Below, one piece after another: positions 9,060 through 16,225 of a DNA stretch of 64,000 nucleotides. The DNA lies in NCBI GenBank assembly GCA_028279405.1, contig JANQNU010000090.1, positions 85,007 through 149,006 on the forward strand. The letters are read 5' to 3'. The DNA comes from Phycisphaerae bacterium (lineage in GTDB: Bacteria > Planctomycetota > Phycisphaerae > UBA1845 > Fen-1342). Position 1 is the stretch's first letter; each line of letters begins with the position of its first letter. Position numbers and translations under genes: made by a program. The notes beneath the pieces were generated by a model. It saw only the letters and a list, made by a program, of their open reading frames with translations, did no database searches and was not told where the DNA came from.

Positions 9060-9096
9060 AAGCGACCAGCCCCTGCGAATGGCAGACTGGTCGCTT
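9060..9096 (+). terminator. Possible terminator hairpin
   Basis: AAGCGACCAG (9060-9069) pairs perfectly with CTGGTCGCTT (9087-9096) around a 17-nt loop; only a short T-rich run follows. It lies between convergent genes and could end transcription from the left. Confidence 0.35.
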
Positions 9097-9190
9097 TACT
9101 TGTTACCCGACAAGGTGAGTCGCAGCGGCACACATCATTGACCTCCCCTAGAGGGCGCGCACCGACAAACGGTCCGTTCCCGAACAAAAC

Positions 9191-9213
9191 GAGCCCCGAG
9201 CGCAAGCGAGGGG
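9191..9213. repeat. R1 dispersed repeat
   Basis: A full-length copy of the R1 word GAGCCCCGAGCGCAAGCGAG plus GGG. It is imperfectly self-complementary (CCCC...GGGG ends, GCGCAAGCG centre). Related copies are listed at 5106, 10844, 14445, 36845, 37033 and 50029. Confidence 0.7.
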
Positions 9214-9290
9214 ATCCGGGGGCGCGAGCGGGACCAAGCGCCCTTTGTGAGGCCGGCGACTACGCCGCCTGCTCCGGTGCGAACGAGGCC

Positions 9291-9797
9291 TCAAGACCCC
9301 GCTTCGCGCCGGTCAAGTTGCTTGCGCAACATCCTCACGATCGGCTCGAACACATCCGCGTTCTGTCCGCTGATGCCGGCGAGTTCCTCATGGCACGCGA
9401 GCATGAGCTCGATCAACTCCCCATCGTCCGTCGGGGCGTGCGCGCACGCGATTTCACGCGTCTCGCTCGGCGGCGCGACATCATCGAACTGGAATAGCCG
9501 ATCGACACTCATCTTTCGCAGCGTTTGCCGACACTGGTCGCTACACCGCGACAGCGTGAGCGTGCCACCCCGGGCCGCCAGCGCCCGGTGCTGACGGAGC
9601 AGCCAGCCGGCCATCGTGCTGTCGACCCATGCGCAGCCCTCGAGGTCCACCACCAACGACGGTTGCTCAGCAGTCTCGAAGAACCCGTCCGCAATCGCGT
9701 TCGCGGTCCGGCAAGCGAGATGGGTGGCTTTGCCGCCGACGTGCAGATAGAGTCTGCTATCGACGGCGCCGACACGGATGGTGTCCGATTCCGACAT
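9291..9797 (-). CDS. STAS-domain protein (anti-sigma-factor antagonist type)
   Basis: A protein of 168 residues. About residues 1-110 form a STAS domain: 'LYLHVGGKATHLACRTANAI', then 'SLVVDLEGCAWVDSTMAGWLLRQHRAL' and 'GGTLTLSRCSDQCRQTLRKM'. The Ser in 'VDSTMAGWL' sits where SpoIIAA-like proteins are phosphorylated by an anti-sigma kinase. The last 55 residues ('ELIELMLACHEELAGISGQN') are an acidic helical extension of unknown role. The ATG at 9797 follows GAGG by 7 nt and skips an upstream run that would translate the divergent gene. A SpoIIE-type phosphatase lies 3.4 kb away (13246), which could dephosphorylate such a protein; no kinase is in the window. Confidence 0.8.
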   Translation of the reverse strand: MSESDTIRVGAVDSRLYLHVGGKATHLACRTANAIADGFFETAEQPSLVVDLEGCAWVDSTMAGWLLRQHRALAARGGTLTLSRCSDQCRQTLRKMSVDRLFQFDDVAPPSETREIACAHAPTDDGELIELMLACHEELAGISGQNADVFEPIVRMLRKQLDRREAGS

Positions 9798-9870
9798 GTG
9801 GGTGCCTCGTCCTCTGGAAACGCTAAGTATACCCCAACCGTCCGCACCCTGCGGCGAAATGGAGCAGAAC

Positions 9871-10257
9871 ATGACCGCGCCCGAAAAGACCGTAGCGGTC
9901 GTCGGCGCCTCGGCCGACCGCAACAAGTTCAGCAACAAGTCGATCCGCGCCCACGCGCAGCAAGGCTGGCACGTATTCCCCGTCAACCCCAAAGGTGGGG
10001 AGATCGAAGGGCTGCCCACGTACCCGAACCTCCAAGCAATTCCAGCAGCGTCGTTGCAGCGTGTCACTATGTACGTCCCACCGACCGTCGGCATCGGATT
10101 GCTCGAGGAGATCGCCGAGCGGTCGCCGACCGAGTTCTTCGTCAACCCCGGTGCGGAAAGCCCGGAACTGGTGGAACGAGCCCGCGCCCTCGGGCTGGAA
10201 CCGATCCTCGCATGCAGCATCGTCGAGCTTGGCGTCTCACCCGCCGAGTTTCCCTGA
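9871..10257 (+). CDS. CoA-binding domain protein (CoA_binding_2, YccU-like)
   Basis: A small Rossmann-fold protein of 128 residues. It opens with 'KTVAVVGASADRNKFSNKSIRAHAQQGWHVFPVNPK', the glycine-rich nucleotide-binding loop and the 'G.x.V.PVNP' block of the CoA_binding_2 family. It continues with 'VTMYVPPTVGIGLLEEI' and 'FFVNPGAESPELVERARALG'. The ending 'ILACSIVELG' replaces the more usual 'C...E' end. Family members bind CoA, but their cellular role is poorly defined. The ATG at 9871 follows GGAG (9861-9864) by 6 nt; an ATG at 9859 is possible. It diverges from the STAS gene (73 bp). Confidence 0.85.
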   Translation: MTAPEKTVAVVGASADRNKFSNKSIRAHAQQGWHVFPVNPKGGEIEGLPTYPNLQAIPAASLQRVTMYVPPTVGIGLLEEIAERSPTEFFVNPGAESPELVERARALGLEPILACSIVELGVSPAEFP

Positions 10258-10310
10258 TGCCAACCAGTGGCCGCGGGCGGATTGCGACCCGAGACGCGCG
10301 CTGTTAGCGT

Positions 10311-10811
10311 GTGCCCGGAGCAGGGCGACCCGCCTGCTGGCACGACGCCATCGTCGTCATAACGCGCCCCATTTCAAACGAGGCCGACCTGAACACCGCC
10401 CCGACCACACTCGTGCTCATCGCGATCGCCGGCGGCGTCGGATCCGTGCTGCGCTATCTGGTCGGCGGCTGGGGCCAGGCCTGCCTGGGCGCGCTCATGC
10501 CAGGACTCGACGCCCGCTTCCCGCTCGGCACACTACTGGTCAACGTCGTCGGCTGCGGCGCGCTCGGCTTTCTCGCAGCGCTTTTTGCGAGTTCCACGAC
10601 CTGGTCGATCGAAGTTCGCATGGCGGTGACCGTCGGGCTGCTCGGCGGATTCACCACCTTCTCGACCTTCGCCCGCGAGACTGTTGCGTTGCTCGCGGAC
10701 GCTCAATGGGGCGCCGCCCTGCTCAATGTCCTGCTGAGCAACGTCCTTGGCATTCTCGTCGCATTGGTCGGCTATCGGATCGGCGAGCGAATCTACGGAG
10801 TCAGTGGATGA
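10311..10811 (+). CDS. crcB: Fluoride channel CrcB/Fluc
   Basis: A small membrane protein that exports fluoride as a dual-topology dimer. Four hydrophobic segments are visible, with the family motifs 'GGVGSVLRYLVGG', 'FPLGTLLVNVVGCGALGFLAAL' (the N and G of the pore), 'VGLLGGFTTFSTFARET' (the central TM3 break and Phe box) and 'NVLLSNVLGILVALVGYRIG'. The start is uncertain: GTG at 10311 gives 166 residues, about 25-40 more than usual. A CTG at 10389 (GAGG 5 nt upstream) gives 140, which fits the family better but uses a rare start. I found no fluoride riboswitch upstream. It follows the CoA-binding gene by 53 bp. Confidence 0.9.
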   Translation: MPGAGRPACWHDAIVVITRPISNEADLNTAPTTLVLIAIAGGVGSVLRYLVGGWGQACLGALMPGLDARFPLGTLLVNVVGCGALGFLAALFASSTTWSIEVRMAVTVGLLGGFTTFSTFARETVALLADAQWGAALLNVLLSNVLGILVALVGYRIGERIYGVSG

Positions 10812-10843
10812 AATGCGACATCGTCAGCGACGTGCGCCAATAC

Positions 10844-11010
10844 GAGCCCGGAGCGCAAGCGACCGGAACCGGCGGCGTTCGGTATCCCAGCCGAGGTCGA
10901 GCACGACCTCGCATGACCACTAACATCGTTTGATCCCCTCGCTTGCGCTGGGGGCCCGTTGTGTGGGGCCAAAGAGCGCCAGTGCGAGCCGCGAGCGCGA
11001 GCGAGCGGTC
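10844..11010. repeat. Cluster of three R1 repeats
   Basis: R1 copies at 10844-10866 (GAGCCCGGAGCGCAAGCGAC...), 10935-10959 (inverted, CCCCTCGCTTGCGCTGGGGG...) and 10986-11010 (variant GAGCCGCGAGCGCGAGCGAG...). They lie between the convergent crcB and aminotransferase genes; alternate copies are inverted, so the transcript could fold into a long hairpin. The rest of 10812-11094 shows nothing I recognise. Confidence 0.65.
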
Positions 11011-11094
11011 CAAGACGCGCACGGCGACAGGATCCATCTCTTGCCAGCGGCGGGTCTAGTCCTCGATTCCCGGATGGATTGCGAACGAGATCGG

Positions 11095-12462
11095 TCAGTT
11101 CTTGCCGACCGTCTCCAGGCACTCGTCGAGACAGTCCGCGAGGAAGTCGCAATCATCCTTCGTCAGGCACATCGGCGGCTTGATCCGTAGCACGTTACCG
11201 AAGAGTCCGCCTTTGCCGATGAGCAGCCCGCGATCCTTCGCATGCTCGAACACCGCCGCCGTCTCGGCACCCGCCGGCTCTTTCGACCCGCGATCGCGAA
11301 CCAACTCGACGCCGAGCATCAGCCCCAAACCGCGCACATCGCCGATCAACGGATGACGTTCCTGCAATTCCAGCAACTTCGTTTTCAGGTACGCGCCGAC
11401 CTCGAGTGCCCGCTGCTGAATCCGCTCCTCGTCGATGATCTCCAGCACGGTCGCACCGGCCGCGGCGGAAACGGGGTTGCCGGCGAACGTGTTGAAATGC
11501 AGCTTGCGTTTGATGTTCTCGGCGATATCACGCCGTGTCGTGCAGGCGCCCAGCGGCGATCCGTTCCCGATCCCCTTGGCCATCGTCACCAGGTCCGGCG
11601 TCACGCCCCAATTCTCGAATCCCCAATAGTGATGGCCCGTCCGACCGAATCCGGTCTGCACCTCATCCGCGACGCAGAGTCCGCCGGCGTCGCGCACGAT
11701 CTCGTATACGATCGGGAAGTACTCCTTGGGCGGCACCACCGCCCCGCCGACACCCTGGATCGACTCCGCGACGAACGCCGCCACTTCGCCGGACGTCTGG
11801 TAGCGAATCGTGTCGCGCACGCTATGTGCACAGCGCATCTCACATGATGGGTACTCCAACCCGAACGGACAACGATAGCAGTACGGTGCCGGCACGTGCA
11901 CGGTTCCCGCCGGCGCCGGAACGGGAAAACGCCAAGTGCCGATCGCGGTCATGCCCATGGTCGCCGCCGAACCGCCGTGGTAGCCGTTGTGCAACGTGAT
12001 GACGTCGAGTCGTTTGGTGTCCAGCCGCGCCATCAGGACCGCAAGTTCGTTGGCCTCGCTGCCGGAGGTCGTGAAGTACGTCGATCCGAGCCCGGCGTCC
12101 GAGGGTAGTTTTTGCGCCAGACGCTCGGCCAGTTCGAGCAGGTTCGGATGCAGATAGATCGTTGTTGCGTGAACGAGCGTGCTCACCTGCTCGCGAAGCC
12201 GGGCAGTCACCTTCGGATGACAATGGCCGACCGACACCGACACGATCCCGGCGAATCCATCAAGGTAGCGTTTTCCGGTCTCGTCCCACAGATACTGCAT
12301 GTGTCCTTCAACGATGCAGACCGGTTCCTTGTAGTAGAGAAACACGCCGGGGTTGATGTACGCGTCGCGCTTGGCACGCAGTGTCTCGCGATCCGGACCT
12401 TGATAAGGTTTCGGGGTATGTTGTGTTACCGGCAACGGTACGCGAGTACGCGGCTGGCTCAT
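11095..12462 (-). CDS. Class III aminotransferase, AGXT2-like
   Basis: A PLP enzyme of 455 residues in the alanine-glyoxylate aminotransferase 2 branch of class III. Seen motifs: '[20 protein letters not shown]' (substrate-entry region), '[17 protein letters not shown]' (phosphate-binding loop), '[17 protein letters not shown]', '[19 protein letters not shown]' and '[18 protein letters not shown]' with the Schiff-base lysine. It ends '[13 protein letters not shown]'. A four-Cys segment '[17 protein letters not shown]' lies about residue 195, as in AGXT2-like proteins of bacteria. It probably transfers an amino group to glyoxylate or pyruvate; the donor is not decidable here. The ATG at 12462 follows GAGGAG by 8 nt. 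Confidence 0.92.
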   Translation of the reverse strand: MSQPRTRVPLPVTQHTPKPYQGPDRETLRAKRDAYINPGVFLYYKEPVCIVEGHMQYLWDETGKRYLDGFAGIVSVSVGHCHPKVTARLREQVSTLVHATTIYLHPNLLELAERLAQKLPSDAGLGSTYFTTSGSEANELAVLMARLDTKRLDVITLHNGYHGGSAATMGMTAIGTWRFPVPAPAGTVHVPAPYCYRCPFGLEYPSCEMRCAHSVRDTIRYQTSGEVAAFVAESIQGVGGAVVPPKEYFPIVYEIVRDAGGLCVADEVQTGFGRTGHHYWGFENWGVTPDLVTMAKGIGNGSPLGACTTRRDIAENIKRKLHFNTFAGNPVSAAAGATVLEIIDEERIQQRALEVGAYLKTKLLELQERHPLIGDVRGLGLMLGVELVRDRGSKEPAGAETAAVFEHAKDRGLLIGKGGLFGNVLRIKPPMCLTKDDCDFLADCLDECLETVGKN

Positions 12463-12626
12463 TGCAATTGCTCCTCTCGGCCGGCACTACCGACGGCTCG
12501 TGACCAGCGTAACGGGTGGCGCCGCCACAACCAAGGCGCGCCGGAAGGTCGATGAACCGACTGGTCGGGACGAGTGATGCGCGCTATCCTACGACTTGGA
12601 GTTGGTCTTTTTCTGGTGGAAGGCGC

Positions 12627-13166
12627 ATGAAGCACATGCATTTGGCGATCTTTGGCGGACTTGCGGCCCTCGTAGCGGTGATGGTCGTCGGCTGCATCGG
12701 CAATTCGAATACGGCGCCCACCGACAACGGTTCCGGCTCGGGCCGAGCCAGCGACGCTCGGCGAGCGTTTCCGCTCGACACGCTTCCTACGGCACAAGTG
12801 CAGGTCAACGACACGACGCTGGAGGCATGGGTCGTCGACAACGACCAGGAGCGTGCCGAAGGGTTGATGTTCGTCCCCGACGAGGAACTCGCGAACGACG
12901 AGGCCATGCTCTTCGTTTTTCCGAACGAACAGATGCTCGGCTTCTGGATGCTGAACACCATCACGCCGTTGGATATCGCGTACGCGCGCATGGACGGCAC
13001 GATCGTCACCATCTGGCAAATGCCGCCACTCACCATTCAGAGCTTTCCCTCGCTGGAGCCGGCGATGTTTGCGCTCGAGGCCCGCGAAGGCACCTTCGAA
13101 CGACTCGGGATCCGCGAAGGCGACCAGCTCATCATCCCCGAGGCAATAATCAAGTCCGCGCGCTAG
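12627..13166 (+). CDS. DUF192 lipoprotein
   Basis: A protein of 179 residues. The N-terminus 'MKHMHLAIFGGLAALVAVMVVGC' is a lipoprotein signal with Cys at 23. After a low-complexity linker, the DUF192 domain (about 55-175) is recognised by 'ERAEGLMFVPDEELANDEAMLFVFPNEQ', 'GFWMLNTITPLDIAYARMDGTIV' and the end 'FERLGIREGDQLIIP'. DUF192 proteins are small beta barrels of unknown biochemical role, usually exported. The ATG at 12627 has GGAAGG directly upstream (12618-12623); a longer frame from 12516 would have no signal peptide. It diverges from the aminotransferase gene, and the phosphatase gene follows after 79 bp. Confidence 0.9.
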   Translation: MKHMHLAIFGGLAALVAVMVVGCIGNSNTAPTDNGSGSGRASDARRAFPLDTLPTAQVQVNDTTLEAWVVDNDQERAEGLMFVPDEELANDEAMLFVFPNEQMLGFWMLNTITPLDIAYARMDGTIVTIWQMPPLTIQSFPSLEPAMFALEAREGTFERLGIREGDQLIIPEAIIKSAR

Positions 13167-13245
13167 GCGGTCGAAGCCAAGGGTACCGCCGGCCAGTCAT
13201 GATTGCCGGCTGCCACGGTTATCGGCCGTTTACGCAAGGATCGCG

Positions 13246-14433
13246 ATGGCAGCTCAGCCCAATCTCGTGCTCTTCGATGCGGAGCCTGCGCGGACCGCAC
13301 AGTTACGTGCGCTGCTCGACCAGCGCGGCATCGACGCGGTAACGTTACCGGTCGACCAGATCAGCGGCACGGAGCAGATCCCGAAACCGGACGTAGCGTT
13401 GCTCGTGTTGGGCGCGGCCCGTCCTGAGGACCGCAGCGAGATCGAGCAGTTGGTGCGTCAACTCGCGGACAACAACGTCGCGACACTGGTCTGGGGACAG
13501 GCCGGCTTTGCGCCGACCAACCACCCGATGCTCGAATGCTTCGACGACAACGTAACCGTTCCCGAGATCGTCGGGCATCTTTCAACCGCCACGCACTACG
13601 GCCCGCTCGTGCGACGCATGGAGCGTGAACTCAGCCAGCTACAGCGCCTCGGCGACCAGCTCAACCGCTACTTCAGCGAGGTCGATCAGGAGATGCGGCT
13701 CGCTGGTCGATTGCAGCGTGACTTCCTGCCGACCACCGTGCCCGACCTCGAACCCTTTACCATCCAGACGCTCTACCGGCCCGCGAGTTGGGTCAGCGGC
13801 GACACCTACGACGTCTTCCGGATCGACGAAAAGCACGCCGGCGTGTTCCTCGGCGACGCCATGGGGCACGGTGTGGCCGCAGGCATGATCACGATGTTCC
13901 TGCAACAGGCGCTTGTCAGCACGAAGCTGGAACGCGGCCAGTATCGGATCGTTTCACCCAGCGAATCGCTGACGGAACTGCACAATCGCCTCGCCAGCCA
14001 GAAGCTGCCGAACTGCCAGTTCATCACCGGCGTGTACGCGGTGCTCAGCCCCGAGCAAGGCAGCGTGCGGTTCTCGCGCGCCGGGCACCCGCTGCCGATT
14101 CACTTCTCGCAGCAACACGGACTGCGTGAAGTTCCGGCAGAAGGCGGGCTGCTGGGCCTGGCCGACATCGAACCCGATTTCGAGGAGGTCGAGGTCCGGA
14201 TGGACGTCGGCGACAAGCTGCTGCTCTTCACCGACGGTCTCGAAGACGCAATCGTCCAGGAAATGCCGGCCGTTACGGACGCCGACCAGAACCGCTTCAT
14301 GGAGTGGCTCGAGCAATGGCGCGACAAGCCCGGGCTCGAACTGATGGAGAGTATCCGCGGCCACCTCGATAACCAGGCCGGCTCACTGCACCCTACCGAC
14401 GACGTTACGCTGATCATCATCGAACGAACATAG
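13246..14433 (+). CDS. SpoIIE/RsbU-type PP2C protein phosphatase with receiver-like N-terminus
   Basis: A protein of 395 residues. Residues 1-120 look like a response-regulator fold, but at the end of strand 3 ('PDVALLVLGA') the usual phosphate-accepting Asp is missing, so this is a pseudo-receiver. A helical linker (about 120-155) leads into the SpoIIE domain: 'RLQRDFLPTTVPDLEPFTI', 'ASWVSGDTYDVF', 'VFLGDAMGHGVAAGM', 'RAGHPLPIHFS', 'LLLFTDGLEDA' and 'DDVTLIII'. The metal-binding aspartates are present. Such enzymes dephosphorylate STAS proteins in partner switching; the STAS protein at 9291 is a possible substrate. The ATG at 13246 has AAGGA 5 nt upstream. Confidence 0.88.
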   Translation: MAAQPNLVLFDAEPARTAQLRALLDQRGIDAVTLPVDQISGTEQIPKPDVALLVLGAARPEDRSEIEQLVRQLADNNVATLVWGQAGFAPTNHPMLECFDDNVTVPEIVGHLSTATHYGPLVRRMERELSQLQRLGDQLNRYFSEVDQEMRLAGRLQRDFLPTTVPDLEPFTIQTLYRPASWVSGDTYDVFRIDEKHAGVFLGDAMGHGVAAGMITMFLQQALVSTKLERGQYRIVSPSESLTELHNRLASQKLPNCQFITGVYAVLSPEQGSVRFSRAGHPLPIHFSQQHGLREVPAEGGLLGLADIEPDFEEVEVRMDVGDKLLLFTDGLEDAIVQEMPAVTDADQNRFMEWLEQWRDKPGLELMESIRGHLDNQAGSLHPTDDVTLIIIERT

Positions 14434-14444
14434 CCGTACGATTT

Positions 14445-14567
14445 GACCGCTCGCTCGCGCTCGCGGCTCGCACTGGTGCCCTCTGATCACACAACGAGCC
14501 CGGAGCGCAAGCGACGGGTTTCTGTCGTCGCACGTCCCTTGATCCCCTCGCTTGCGCTCGGGGCTCG
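14445..14567. repeat. Cluster of three R1 repeats
   Basis: R1 copies at 14445-14472 (variant 'ccgctcgctcgcgctcgcgg'), 14496-14518 (GAGCCCGGAGCGCAAGCGAC...) and 14544-14567 (inverted). The set has the same make-up as the cluster at 10844-11010 but not the same order, again between convergent genes. Confidence 0.65.
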
Positions 14568-14577
14568 TGTACGGATT

Positions 14578-14667
14578 GGGTGGCATGCCGACGCGCAGCG
14601 CTCGGCATGCTTCGTGAAGGCGCCGCAAGAATGAGCACGCCGAGCGCTGCGCGTCGGCGTGGCACCC
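14578..14667. repeat. Long inverted repeat between convergent genes
   Basis: Two arms of about 34 nt face each other (about 14578-14611 and 14634-14667). The core of 20 nt is perfect: GCCGACGCGCAGCGCTCGGC at 14587-14606 and its complement at 14639-14658. Outer parts carry a few mismatches (GGCATGCC against GCCACGCC). The spacer is about 32 nt around the core. It could fold into a strong hairpin and serve as a two-way transcription barrier for the phosphatase and DUF1015 genes. Confidence 0.75.
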
Positions 14668-14680
14668 AGTGCGTCACTCG

Positions 14681-15943
14681 CTACGACAGCGGGTTGACGA
14701 CCAAACCGCTCGCGAGTTTCGGGTAGAAGAACGTGCTTTTCTGCGGCATCAGGTCGCCGGCGAGGCAGACCGCACACATCTCTTCCATGGTCGACGCCTG
14801 CATCAGAAACGCCGAGCCGCTGGTTTCGTCGGCTAGTCTCACGGCGGCGTCGGCCGCCTTCACGTAGCTGATCTCGGGCGCGCCGCCCTGCGGCGTGACG
14901 CAACGATCCAACAGGTATGCGTGCAGGAACGCCAGACCCAGTCGGCGCCAAGCGGGACTGTGGTCCTCGACAAGACCGTCCAGCAGTTCCGCACGCCGCG
15001 GACGAATCGCAAAGACCCCATCGGGCGTATGAAGCGCCACCGCCTGCGGTCCGAACTGCGCCAGCCGCATCGGCACCTCGGCGGGCGCCAGGCCGGGCAT
15101 CGGCGTCACTTCCAACTCGGCGTCGGACTGGAGCGCAGCGAGCTTTACCATGCGGCCCGTGAGCACGCGGTGTGTCGGGAGGATCAGCAGCCCGGGGTCG
15201 GACATGGCACAGAACACACACAACACGTAGTTTGCCGGGTGGTCTTCCGGCAACGGGCCACCGTTTTCGGCGATCGCCTGCTCGCGATACATCATCGCCG
15301 TTCCATAGCGGTGGTGCCCGTCGGCGATATAGACCGGCTTCTCAGCCAATAGGCCGCAGACCGCCGCAACTGTATCGGGATCACTCACGGCCCAAAGTCG
15401 GTTGGTCGTACCGTCGAGCGGGCCTTCGTTGACCGGCGGGCCGGCCGTGTGTGGCTCGAGCGTCTTCGCAACCTGGTTGGATTGGTCCTCGTAGAGCCCG
15501 AAGATCGGGCTGAGGTTGCAACGGGTGCTGCGTGTGAGGTGCAAGCGATCTTCCTTCGGTCCGCCGAAGGTCTGCTCGTGGGGGTAGACGCCTTCACCGA
15601 AGGGGACGATACGCAGTCGAGCGAAGAACATTTTTCGCGTAAACGGACGGCCGGCATACTCGAACGCCTGGTGATACACGTAAATCGCCGGCTGTGCGTC
15701 GCGTGTCAACGTGCCATCCTGGAGCCAATCGTCGAGCGACTGGCGCGCGGCAGCGTACGCTTCCGGCGGGCCGGCGTGCTTGGGCGGCACGTGGGGCAGA
15801 TCGATCTTGACGAAGTTCAGCGCGTCGCGCTCGAGCAAAGCTGCCTTGTCGGCCTGCTCGAGCACATCGTAAGGCGGCGCCAGCCGCGTCTCGAGGTCGC
15901 GCCCCGCGTATCGAATGGCACTAAAAGGACGGATCTCACTCAT
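14681..15943 (-). CDS. DUF1015 family protein
   Basis: A cytoplasmic protein of 420 residues. It begins with the family signature 'IRPFSAIRYAG' then 'LAPPYDVL', and includes 'LDDWLQDGTLTRDAQPAIYVYHQ', 'GEGVYPHEQTFGGPKEDRLHLTRST', 'PIFGLYED', 'IADGHHRYGTAMMYR' and 'LILPTHRVL'. It ends 'FYPKLASGLVVNPL', as is typical. Members are sometimes annotated as SerB-like or phosphatase-associated, but the 'ADGHHRY' block suggests an unproven enzymatic function. GGAAGGGG lies about 6 nt before the ATG at 15943. Converges with the phosphatase gene across the large inverted repeat. Confidence 0.9.
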   Translation of the reverse strand: MSEIRPFSAIRYAGRDLETRLAPPYDVLEQADKAALLERDALNFVKIDLPHVPPKHAGPPEAYAAARQSLDDWLQDGTLTRDAQPAIYVYHQAFEYAGRPFTRKMFFARLRIVPFGEGVYPHEQTFGGPKEDRLHLTRSTRCNLSPIFGLYEDQSNQVAKTLEPHTAGPPVNEGPLDGTTNRLWAVSDPDTVAAVCGLLAEKPVYIADGHHRYGTAMMYREQAIAENGGPLPEDHPANYVLCVFCAMSDPGLLILPTHRVLTGRMVKLAALQSDAELEVTPMPGLAPAEVPMRLAQFGPQAVALHTPDGVFAIRPRRAELLDGLVEDHSPAWRRLGLAFLHAYLLDRCVTPQGGAPEISYVKAADAAVRLADETSGSAFLMQASTMEEMCAVCLAGDLMPQKSTFFYPKLASGLVVNPLS

Positions 15944-16100
15944 CTCGAGCCCCTTCCAGGACCTCCCCGAAGGACCCGTAACATGTTGCGGGACGGGGGG
16001 TCAGCCAGCGTTTGGATCGAAGCACCTAACTCTTTGATCTTATTGGACTAATCGCGTTCCTACAAGGCGCCCGGCAGCCTGTCGTGAGAACCGGATTTCA

Positions 16101-16129
16101 TTGACTGGTCACTTGGCTACGGGTACATT
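16101..16129 (+). promoter_or_regulatory. Probable sigma-70-type promoter of the FG-GAP lipoprotein gene
   Basis: TTGACT (16101-16106), a 17-bp spacer and TACATT (16124-16129). The match is 5/6 and 4/6 to the consensus with ideal spacing, and the predicted start near 16136 leaves about 90 nt of leader before the ATG at 16226. Confidence 0.5.
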
Positions 16130-16225
16130 GAGATGGCGGAGGCGATGTGTCGCGGCTTCTGCCAACCGGCATGTTCTCATCGAAAACCTAGGTGTAGCGA
16201 GTTGTACCCGTCGGAGGTCTCGTCG

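Larger units (their letters stand above)
8911..9290. other. Intergenic stretch with two hairpins and a repeat
   Basis: About 380 bp between the convergent dockerin gene and the STAS gene. It contains a perfect 12-bp stem at 8932-8959, a 10-bp inverted repeat at 9060-9096 followed by 'tttact', and an R1 repeat at 9191-9213. A degenerate copy of the 'ggcgtag.cgcctgc' module follows in reverse near 9247-9275. No gene is seen. Confidence 0.5.

Noticed and set aside
10258..10388. Fluoride riboswitch upstream of crcB
   Set aside because: The conserved words of the crcB motif are not found in the short interval before the gene.
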